Below, one piece after another: positions 54,960 through 64,000 of a DNA stretch of 64,000 bases. The number at the start of each line of letters is the position of its first letter. Within the stretch, counting starts at the first letter, position 1. The notes under the pieces were generated by a model. That model had not been told where the DNA came from and ran no database searches. It was given only the letters and a program-made list of their open reading frames with translations. Origin of the DNA: Rhizophagus irregularis (taxonomy: Eukaryota > Glomeromycota > Glomeromycetes > Glomerales > Glomeraceae); assembly GCF_026210795.1 (NCBI RefSeq), contig NC_089451.1, forward strand, positions 604,001 through 668,000, written 5' to 3'. Both the position numbers and the translations under genes were made by a program.

Positions 54960-55365
54960 GTATTGAAGAAGATTATAGGAAGAATGCAATTCAGATATTC
55001 TTTGTAAAGTTCTATTACAAAGTTTAAGAACAATATCTCGATTAAAAGGTATTTCAGCTGAATCAGCATCATTTTGAAACAAATCTCTTATTTGACGAAA
55101 ATTCTGGATATAAAGATTATAAGTATCTAACATATTCTGCAAATTCTGCAATATTTTAGCATTCAGATCACACATAATACAAAGCTGATTGCTATTTTCG
55201 TGATCGGTGTTATAGATATAAAGCTGAGCAAATACCAGTTTCTGTCTATCATTGGGCATTAAAGATCTTAAAATTTGATTTACCTTGACCTTGAAAGCTT
55301 TCATTAATATTAGCACTAAAAGAAGAGCATGACAAAATTCTGTTGTAAGTTCTGATGTTTTTACG
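54960..55365 (-). pseudogene. Helitron protein fragment a (start of preserved part)
   Basis: FRKNIRTYNRILSCSSFSAN and NESFQGQGKSNFKI are followed, shifted, by MPNDRQKLVFAQLYIYNTDH, NLQNMLDTYNLYIQNFRQIR and RISELHSSYNLLQY. The latter matches the conserved IYDxxHE..YNPYIQNFRQ segment of Helitron proteins. It ends where retroelement F inserted. The N-terminus and any 5' TC end of the Helitron are not seen. Confidence 0.8.
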
Positions 55366-55465
55366 AAAACTTATTGCTTCTGAATGGAAGGAAGTATATA
55401 AATCAAGTAAATAAAGGGAGGATCAAGTACAGGAGGTTAATGGATCTTGCCACCTGCACAATATA

Positions 55466-58400
55466 CAGTCAACTCTCTTTATAGTCACACATTTGCGACA
55501 GTCCATATTTGGTGATTATAAAGAGATGTGACTATATAAAAAATTTCTTATATTTGTATATCATAATTCCGGCCAAAAATTAATTTTAGCCAGAATTATA
55601 CTTAAAACTTTATTGTATCGTAACTTCGCCAATATTAATCGTAGAGAGATGATCTTACCGCCATTCGATTCGTCATGATGAGACGGTTCTAATGGTATAA
55701 AATACGTCGAAATCCAATCACTAGATCAATTTCCGAAATTAAAAAATATTAAATGGTTTTTAAGTAATAACTCCGTCAATATTGATCACAAAGAGATGAG
55801 CTTACCACCATTCGATTTGTCTCGATGAGGCGATTCCAACGAGCTATAAATCGTCTTTTTACAATTCTAGATACCGAGAAATCTAACAAAATGTTAAATG
55901 GCGCAGTAAACGTAAATCAAGAAATATTATAATGCCGATGTTTAACATTTTGTTGAATAACTCGTTAGCCAGTAATCGGAAAAGGATAAAACTGGGTTGG
56001 TCACCCTATCTCGGTGGTTAGTCACTGAGACCCTCATTAAGCCTGAGTATGGTGAGGTCGCAGGTTCGATTCCCATGACCACGGAAATAAAAAGAATTTT
56101 ACTGCGGACGCTACAACCAATAGCGTGAAGGTACAGGGATTAGTGTAGTTGGACTGCATCATGGTGAATTAGTGTGTACGGTTAGGCCGCACATTTCAAC
56201 TAAGGGTCATGGTGTCCTTTTAACGTTCCCTATGAGGCCATTGGCATGTGCGCAGTCCTGTCCTTGAGGTCACTACTATACCTTGGGGGGGACTTCCTGT
56301 CTGGGTGGTCACTCCACGATACCACTTGGGGTCAGTAATGGCTAGATGGTCATCCTAGATGGTAAAGCTGAGGGTGCAATGTCTTAGTGGTAGTTAGACC
56401 TTCTGTTAGGTCTTAGGCCAACCAAGGTGTTCGTGCACAGAACAGGTAGCATGGTTATGGGGTTCGATTTTCCACTTCTGGGTCCCCTGGTTGGCGATCC
56501 CCTGGTGGTTGATACCCACCATAAGGGGTGATCCTGGACAGAAGCTTGCTACTTCCTGTCTGAGTGGTCACTACATAAGTATACCACTTGGGGTAAACAA
56601 CTGTACTATCGGTGCTAGGTAATCGCGGGCTGTAGTGGCCTTTGAGTGAGACCTCGTACCTAAAATGGTGGTATGGAAGGGTACTAGATGGTTGATGTTA
56701 CCTGTCGAAAGTCCTCCATGAAAGTAGGTGCTCTCTAAAGGTCGTAAAATAAATTGAGTACCAGTATCATGCAATGGATTAAGGATGAGTAGGCGGCGTG
56801 TACCTAGCTTCAGATCAGCCTAAAATGGATCGATGGGGGATGTCTTCTACATGGTGCTGTTACCTGAGGAATTAAGTCTTTCGGTTTAATGGTTGCCTAT
56901 TGAAGATGATAGGACACAGACCCGAGATTAGTCTCATAAGAGGCAATGGGTGGTCTGGCCGTAAACAATAGCAAAGGAAAAGGATAAAACTGGGGTTGGT
57001 CACCCTATCTTGGTGGTTAGTCACTGAGACCCTCATTAAGCCCGAGTATGGTGAGGTCGCAGGTTCAATTCCCATGACCACGGAAATAAAAAGAATTTTA
57101 CTGCGGACGCTACAACCAATAGCGTGAAGGTACAGGGATTAGTGTAGTTGGACTGCATCGCATGGTGAATTAGTGTGTACGGTTAGGCCGCACATTTCAA
57201 CTAAAAGTCATGGTGTCCTTCTAACGTTCCTATGAGGCCATTGGCATGTGCGCAGTCCTGTCCTTGAGGTCTACTATACCTTGGGGGGGGAGGGGCTTCC
57301 TGTCTGGGTGGTCACTCTATGATACCGCTTGGGGTCAGTAATGGCTAGATGGTCGTCCTAGATGGTAAAGCTGAGGGTGCAATGTCTTAGTGGTAGTTAG
57401 ACCTTCTGTTAGGTCTTAGACCAACCAAGGTGTTCGTGCACAGAACAGGTAGCATGGCTATGGGGTTCGATTCCCTACTCCTTGGGTCCTGGTTGGTGAT
57501 CCCTGGTGGTTGATACCCACCATAAGGGGTGATCCTGGACAGATGCCTGCTACTTCCTGTCTGAGTGGTCACTATAAAGTATACCACTTGGGGTAAACAA
57601 CTGTACTATCGGTACTAGGTAATCGCGGGCTGTAGTGGACTTTGAGTGAGACTTAGTACCTAAAATGGTGGTATGGAAGGGTCTTAGATGGTTGATGTTA
57701 CCTGTCGAAAGTCCTCCATGAAAGTAGATGCTCTCTAAGGTCGTTAAATAAATTGAGTATCAGTATCATGCAATGGGTATAGGATGAGTAGGCGGCGTGT
57801 ACCTAGCTTCAGATCAGCCTAAAATGGCCCGATGGGGGATGTCTTCTATAGTGGTGCTGTTACCTGAGGAATTAAGTACTCGGTATAATGGTTGCCCATT
57901 GAAGATGATAGGACACAGACCTGAGATTAGTCTCATAAGAGGCAATGGGTGGTCTGGCCGTAAACACTTGCAAAGGAAAAGGATAAAACTAAGGGTTGGT
58001 CACCCTATCTCGGTGGTTAGTCGCCGAGACCCTCATTAAGCCTGAGTATGGTGAGGTCGCAGGTTCGATTCCCATGACCACGGAAATAAAAGAATTTTAC
58101 TGCGGACGCTACAACCAATAGCGTGAAGGTACAGGGATTAGTGTAGTTGGACTGCATCATGGTGAATTAGTGTGTACGGTTAGGCCGCACATTTCAACTA
58201 AGGGTCGTAGTCCTTCTAACGTTCCCCTATGAGGCCATTGGTATGTGCGCAGTCCTGTCCCCGGGTTGAGGTCACTACTATGCACCTTGGGGGGACTTCC
58301 TGTTCAGGTGGTCACTCCACGATACCACTTGGGGTCAGTAATGGCTAGATGGTTGCCTAGATGGTAAAGCTGAGGGTGCGATGTCTTAGTGGTAGTTTGA

Positions 58401-61400
58401 CCTTCTGTTAGGTCTTAGACCAACCAAGGTGTTCGTGCGCAGAACAGGTAAACGTGGTTATGGGGTTCGATTGACTTGCTTGGGTCCTGGTTGGTGATCC
58501 TGGTGGTTGATACCCACCATAAGGGGTGATCCTGGACAGAAGCCTGCTCTGTCAGTAAATTAGTCTACAAAGTATACCAACAGGGGTAAGCAACTGTACT
58601 ATCGGTGCTAGGTAATCGCGGGCTGTAGTGGCGCTTTGGTGAGGCTTAGTACTAAATGGAATGGTATGGAAGGGTCTTAGATGGTTGATGTTACCTGTTG
58701 AAAGTCCTCCATGAAAGTAGATGCTCTCTAAAGGTCGTTAAATAAATTGAGTATCAGTATCATGCAATGGGTATAGGATGAGTAGGCGGCGTGTACCTAG
58801 CTTCAGATCAGCCTATAATGGCCCGATGGGAGATGTCTTCTATAGTGGTGCTGTTACCTGAGGAATTAAGTACTCAGTATAATGGTTGCCCATTGAAGAT
58901 GATAGGACACGACCGAGATTAGTCTTCAAGAGCAGAATGGGTGGTCGGCCGTAAAGCATTAGCAAAGGATAAAACTAGGGTTGGTCACCCTATCTCGGTG
59001 GTTAGTCACTGAGACCCTCATTAAGCCTAAGTATGGTAAGGTCGCAGGTTTGATTCCTATGACCACGGAAATAAAAAGAATTTTACTGCGGACGCTACAA
59101 CCAATAGCGTGAAGGTACAGGGATTAGTGTAGTTGGACTGCATCATGGTGAATTAGTGTGTACGGTTAGGCCGCACATTTCAACAAGTGGGTCATGGTGT
59201 CCTTCTAACGTTCCCTGTGAGGCCGTTGGCATGTGCGCGTCCTGTCGCCGGGGTCCGGCTACTACTACCTTGGGGGGGACTTATGTCGGGTGGGTCCTTT
59301 TACTGCGATACCGCTTGGGGTCAGTAATGGCTAGATGGTCGTCACAGATGGTAAAGGCGAGGGCTTACCTATAGGGGTGATCCTGGACAGATGCCTGCTA
59401 CTTTCTGTCCGAGTGGTCACTACAAAGTATACCTCTTGGGGTAAACAACTGTACTATCGGTGCTAGGTAATCGCGGACTGTAGTGGCCTTTGAGTGAGAC
59501 CTAGTACCTAAAATGGTGGTATGGAAGGTGCTTAGATGGTTGATGTTCACCTGTCGAAAGTCCGCCATGAAAGTAGATGCTCTCTAAAGAAAGTCGTTAA
59601 ATAAATTCGGAAGTTATCAGCATCACGCAACGGGCAATGGGTATAGGATGAGTGAGGCTGGCGCGTACCTAGCTTCAGATCAGCCTATAATGGCCCAATG
59701 GGGGATGGATGCCTTATAGTAGCTGTTACAGATTCGTTTAATAAGATTCGATATAATGGTTGCCCATTGAAGATGATAGGACACAGACCCAAGATTAGTG
59801 CTTATGGGAGAGGCGATGGGTGGTCTGGCCGTAAACATTAGCAAAGGAAAAGGATAAAACTAGGGTTAGTCACCCTATCTCAGTGGTTAGTCACTGAGAC
59901 CCTCATTAAGCCTGAGTATGGTGAGGTTGCAGGTTCGATTCTCATAACCACAGAAATAAAAAAGAATTTTACTGCGGACGCTACAACCAATAGCGTGAAG
60001 GTACAGAGATTAGTGTAGTTGGACGATATCATGGTGAATTAGTGTGTACGGTTAGGCTGCACATTTCAACTAAGGGTCATGGTGTCTTCGCGTTCTGATG
60101 GGGCCGGGTTGGCGTGTGCGCGTCTATCGCGGTCGGCTACTATGCCGGGGAGGGGACTTCCTGTCAGGGTGGTCGGCTCTACGATACCGCTTGGGGTCAG
60201 TAATGGCTAGATGGTCGTCCTAAATGGTAAAGCTGAGGGTGCAATGTCTTAGTGGTAGTTAGACCTTTTGTTAGGTTTTAGACCAACTAAGGTGTTCGTG
60301 CGCAGAACAGGTAGCATGGCTATGGGGTTCGATTCTGATCACCATTGTCGGCCCTAGTTAGTGATCCCTGGTGGTTGATACCCACCATAAGGGGTGATCC
60401 TGAACAGATGCCTGCTACTTCTGTCCGAGTGGTCGACTACAAAGTATACCACTTGGGGTAAACAACTGTACTATCGGTGCTAGGTAATCGCGAGCTGTAG
60501 TGGCCTTTGAGTGAAATTTAGTACTTAAAATGGTGGTATGGAAGGGAATACTAGATGGTTGATGTTACCTGTTGAAAGTCCCATGAAAGTAGATGCTTTC
60601 TCAAAGGTCGTTAAATAAATTGAAGATCAGTATCATGCAATGGGTATAGGATGAGTAGGCGGCGTGTACCTGCATTCAGATCAGCCTAAAATGGCCCGAT
60701 GGGTGATGTCTTCTATAGTGGTGCTGTTACGAGGAATTAAGTACTCGGTATAATGGTTGCATTGAAGATGATAGGACACGACCCGAGATTAGTCTCATAA
60801 GAGGCGATGGGTGGTCTGGCCGTAAACACTTGCAAGGAAAAGGATAAAACTAGGGTTGGTCACCCTATCTCGGTGGTTAGTCGCGAGACCTCAGTTAAGC
60901 CTGAGTATGGTGAGGTCGCAGGTTCGAGGCCTACGCTGACGGGAATAAAAAGAATTTTACTGCGGACGCTACAACTAATAGCGTGAAGGTACAGGGGATT
61001 AGTGTAGTTGAACTGCATCATGGTGAATTAGTGTGTACGGTTAGGCCGCACATTTCAACTAAGGGTCGTATGTGTCCTTCTAACGTTCTCTATGAGGCCA
61101 TTAGTATGTGCGCAGTCCTGTCCTTGAGGTCGTTACTATACCGCAGGGGGGACTTCCTGTCCAGGGTGGTCGGCTCCACGATACCACTTGGGGTCAGTAA
61201 TGGCTAGATGGTCGTCCTAGATGGTAAAGCTGAGGTGCAATGTCTTAAGTGTAGTTTGATTGCTGTGCTAGACTGGAAAGGTGTTCGTGCACAGAACAGG
61301 TAGCATGGTTATGGGGTTCGATTCCCACTTCTTGGGGTCTTCGTTGGTAATCCCCTGGTGGTTGATACCCACCATAAGGGGTGATCCTGGACAGAAGCCT

Positions 61401-62127
61401 GCTACTTCCTGTCCGAATGGTTACTACAAAGTATACCACTTGGGGTAAACAACTGTACTATCGGTGCTAGGTAATCGCAGGCTGTAGTGGCCTTTGAGTG
61501 AGACTTAGTACCTAAAATGGTGGTATGGAAGGGTACTAGATGGTTGATGTTACCTGTCAAAAGTCCTCCATGAAAGTAGATGCTCTCTCTAAAGGTCGTT
61601 AAATAAATTGAGTATCGGTATCATGCAATGGATATAAGATGAGTAGGCGGCGTGTACCTAGCTTCCGATCAGCCTATAATGGCCCGATGGGGGATGTCTT
61701 CTATAGTGGTGCTGTTACCTGCGAATTAAGTACTCGGTATAATGGTTGCCCATTGAAGATGATAAAACGCAGACCCGAGATTAGTCTCATAAGAGGCAAT
61801 GGGTGGTCTGGCCGTAAACACTAGCAAAGGAAAAGGATAAAACTACCACCATTCGATTCGTCTCGGTGAGACGATTCTAACAAGCTATGATACATCTTTG
61901 TACGATTATTAGATGCCAAGTTATTTAATATATTCTTTATAAAACTGTGATTATAAACGGTTCTTTTTAATATAAGATTTTTGAGGATAGGTGTGATAGT
62001 GACTATAGATAGATTGTGACTATATAGGATAGATTTTAATAATAAAGTGTTTTGAACATTCAACTGGTGTGACTATATAGTAGAATATGACTATAACGGG
62101 AGTGACTAATATAGAGGGAGTTGACTG
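55466..62127. mobile_element. 6.7-kb mariner-like TIR element enclosing a GC-richer tandem array
   Basis: The left end CAGTCAACTCTCTTTATAGT and the reverse complement of the right end, CAGTCAACTCCCTCTATATT, are inverted, with further GTGACTATA repeats inside both. TA lies at 55464-55465 and 62128-62129. The flanking arms (55640-55960 and 61840-62110) contain the CCATTCGATTCGTCTCGATG module. The whole may be one element that acquired an array, or two ends of separate insertions. No transposase was found. Confidence 0.6.
55985..61843 (+). repeat. Six tandem units of about 0.9-1.0 kb with tRNA-like boxes
   Basis: Units start at TTGGTCACCCTATC-like sequence at about 55997, 56996, 57996, 58981, 59866 (TTAGTCACCC) and 60856. 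The fourth unit (58981-59865) is short, lacking about 100 bp. Composition is far richer in G+C than the flanks. Each unit holds GGTGGTTAGTCACTGAGACC, then about 50 bp later GCAGGTTCGATTCCCATGAC, an A-box/B-box-like pair with a perfect GGTTCGATTCC B box in several units. Most units have a second B-box-like GGGGTTCGATTC with an upstream TTAGTGGTAGTTAGACC. No consistent protein frame is shared between units. The units differ by scattered small indels. Confidence 0.85.
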
Positions 62128-62129
62128 TA

Positions 62130-62838
62130 TAGCAAACTTTGGAGAAGATAGGCTGCTATTCTGATTTTTCTCACACAACTAAAATCTCACGCCATAGTGT
62201 AAACACGTTGATTTATGTTTTCCAGATCAAGACGCCTTCCATCAAATCTTCTTTGTCAGTGATGTTCGGTCTCTCTTTTGCAATCTTCATTTGCGTGAAT
62301 CTGAAATCTCGCTTATGGCAGACATATTGGAGCAGATAAAGAAAGATGAGTGTTAAGGAAAAAATATAACACAACATCATGCAAATTGGATAGCAATATG
62401 CATAAATTAACATATGAACACGTGAAGAAAAAGAGAAGACATTTCGGGATATGATATCAGTACAACGGCATGGAGAATAAATTCAAAGTTTACATCATTA
62501 AAACAATTTTTTTTTTTTTTTTTTTTTTTCCGATTATACGATAAAACAATTTTTTTTTTGATTACATTAGTAATAAAATGTTTTTTCAAACAACTTTATT
62601 AGAATCTAATTAAAATTTATTTAAAAATTCAAAAAAATCATTTTTTTAAACAACTTTATAAATTAAACTTTATTTAAAATTCTTAAAAAAATCATTAACT
62701 ACAAAAATTGTTAAATCATTAATTTATTATATAATGTTATACACTTATAAATAATAAATAATAATTAATCTATCAATGTTATTACTTATTAAAAAATGTT
62801 TAAGGAACAGATCACGTTCACTCCTCTTCCTGAAATAA
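62130..62838. other. AT-rich spacer, nothing identified
   Basis: Contains a T run of about 25 at 62502-62530 and short AT-rich frames without recognisable content. Confidence 0.4.
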
Positions 62839-63212
62839 GGCTGCTCCAATTTGATAGTTTGTTTAACGTCCTAACTTTATATAAAAATTGAGGGGGGGAA
62901 GGGGGTCAAATTAAGTAAACATTTAAAAATAAACATAGTTTTTTCTTTATCACTCAATGCATTTTTACTAAAAATACATCTTAATTTATTACAGATAATG
63001 CAATTAATAAGTTTACATATATTACTTTTATTAATTATACCATTTTCTTTGGTAGATTCAATTACACTGGAAAGAAATTCTTTTAAATATTATACAGATC
63101 GGTGATGTTATTATAAGTCACGTGATATAACATATGTTTGTTTATTTTTAAAAATTTTTCAAAAATGAGGGGGGTGGGGTACGTTAAACAAACTATTAAA
63201 TTGGAGTGGCCT
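62839..63212. mobile_element. MITE with CTCCAATTT..ATAGTTTGTTTAACGT ends
   Basis: GGCTGCTCCAATTTGATAGT then TTGTTTAACGT on the left; the right end is the reverse complement of GGCCACTCCAATTTAATAGT then TTGTTTAACGT. The arms are about 31 bp with three or four differences, and TA-like flanks (TAAGG, CCTAA). G-rich subterminal runs follow on both strands (GAGGGGGGGAAGGGGG, GAGGGGGGTGGGG). A CACGTGA motif lies inside. Confidence 0.65.
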
Positions 63213-63429
63213 AAAATAAAATAAAATAAAAAATAAAATAAAAAATTACTTAAAAAATGGTTAATTTATACAAAAGTAATGTGAAAGAATTAATATAAAA
63301 TTAATACATACAAACAAAAAAAAACGTGAGCAAAAACGTGATGATAAAACAAAAAAAAGGGCAAACAGTGGTGACACAATTGTATAATTATTTATACATG
63401 TAATTTAAACATTACAAATTTTTTTAATT

Positions 63430-64000
63430 ATATAGATTATAGGAATCAGTTATAATGAATCCCATAGCCCATAGGTAAGTTTCAAAAAAATTTTTTGAAA
63501 CTACTAAAAAAACATTTTTTTTAACATTTTTTTTTATTATTCTATTATAGGGAGTCAGGTACAATGAATCCCATAAGTAAGTTTTGAAAAAAAATTTTCA
63601 AAACTTTAAAAAATATTTTTAACGTTTTTTTTCTAATACATTATTATAAGGAATTAGATATAACGAATTCTATAGGTTAGTTTCAAAAAATAATTTTTTA
63701 AAACTATTAAAAAAACGTTTTTAACATTTTTTTTTAATATACTATGATTATAGGGAATCAGTTCCAAAGTTGAATACTGAATCCTATAGGTAAATTTCAG
63801 AAATTTTTTTTCAAAATTTAAAAAAAAATGGGTTTTAATGTTTTTTATTATTATTCTATTATAAGGAGTTGGATATCGAATTCTATAGGTTAGTTTTAAA
63901 AAAAAATTTTGAAACTATTAAAAAAATGTTAATAAACGTTTTTTTATTATTCTATTATAGGGAATCAGCTCTGATATATATACTAGAATCCCATAAGTAA
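63430..64000 (+). repeat. Intron-like tandem array, block 3 (runs off the window)
   Basis: Five to six modules. Exon-like segments are such as GGAATCAGTTCCAAAGTTGA..CCTATAG and GGAGTCAGGTACAATGAATC. Donors are GTAAGTTTC, GTAAGTTTTG, GTTAGTTTC, GTAAATTTC and GTTAGTTTT. Hairpins (TTTCAAAAAAATTTTTTGAAA) follow, with a TTTTTAACATTT-like block and a TTCTATTATAG acceptor. The array continues past the right edge. It is closest in sequence to block 1. Confidence 0.75.

Noticed and set aside
54870-55316. Single 148-codon gene
   Set aside because: The frame is chimeric: Helitron sequence up to the target duplication at 54960-54970, then the 5' UTR of retroelement F.
56005-56090. Genuine tRNA gene
   Set aside because: A and B boxes are present, but the T-arm pairs poorly and no complete cloverleaf with anticodon arm could be drawn by eye; kept as tRNA-like only.
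56571-61439. Several 60-80 codon frames in the GC-richer array
   Set aside because: They are not preserved from unit to unit and shift with small indels, so the array is treated as non-coding.
55985-61843. rDNA or IGS array
   Set aside because: No 18S, 5.8S, 28S or 5S core sequence is recognisable in the unit.

Overview
The window is about 75% A+T nuclear DNA from a fungus. Short GT-AG introns, a fungal RanBP1 gene and several multicopy protein families I associate with Glomeromycotina point to an arbuscular mycorrhizal fungus such as Rhizophagus. That assignment rests on recall and was not checked by search. No rRNA gene, canonical tRNA gene or CRISPR array was seen.

Almost everything is transposon-derived. 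Only one housekeeping gene is clearly intact: RanBP1 at 6468-7626, five exons. Four other reading frames are intact or nearly so: two retroelement ORF1-type genes, one 310-codon gene of unknown function, and a hAT transposase with one stop and one frameshift.

Layout: 1-1.9 kb, MULE transposase pseudogene with a stop inside its SWIM motif. 3.0-4.9 kb, an old ORF1-only retroelement. 5.2-6.0 kb, a mariner-like TIR element. 6.5-7.6 kb, RanBP1. 8-16 kb, MITEs, a minisatellite and AT-rich filler. 16-20 kb, broken multicopy genes, a MITE pair and the 310-codon gene. 20.5-25.7 kb, a coiled-coil family pseudogene split by two ORF1-only retroelements. 27.3-29.2 kb, another copy. 29-31 kb, a diverged duplication. 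34.3-37.0 kb, a hAT element next to a fold-back element. 37.0-39.6 kb, a LINE remnant followed by a further ORF1-only copy. 40.2-42.3 kb, a long-TIR element and the first intron-like array. 42.6-45.5 kb, two pseudogenes. 45.6-55.4 kb, one Helitron replicase/helicase gene on the minus strand, cut by four later insertions. 55.5-62.1 kb, a 6.7-kb TIR element holding six roughly 1-kb GC-richer repeats with tRNA-like promoter boxes. 63.4 kb to the end, another intron-like array.

Two signals stand out. First, five retroelement copies encode only an ORF1-like protein, carry no reverse transcriptase, and are each flanked by a perfect 14-17 bp target-site duplication. This suggests a HAL1-like non-autonomous family moved in trans. 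A sixth insertion with an unrelated ORF shares its 5' terminal CTCTTTCC leader. Second, three blocks (41.5-42.3, 48.9-50.5 and 63.4-64.0 kb) repeat an intron-like module: donor, donor-proximal hairpin with compensatory changes, branch-point-like motif, pyrimidine tract and AG, separated by 25-46 nt exon-like segments.
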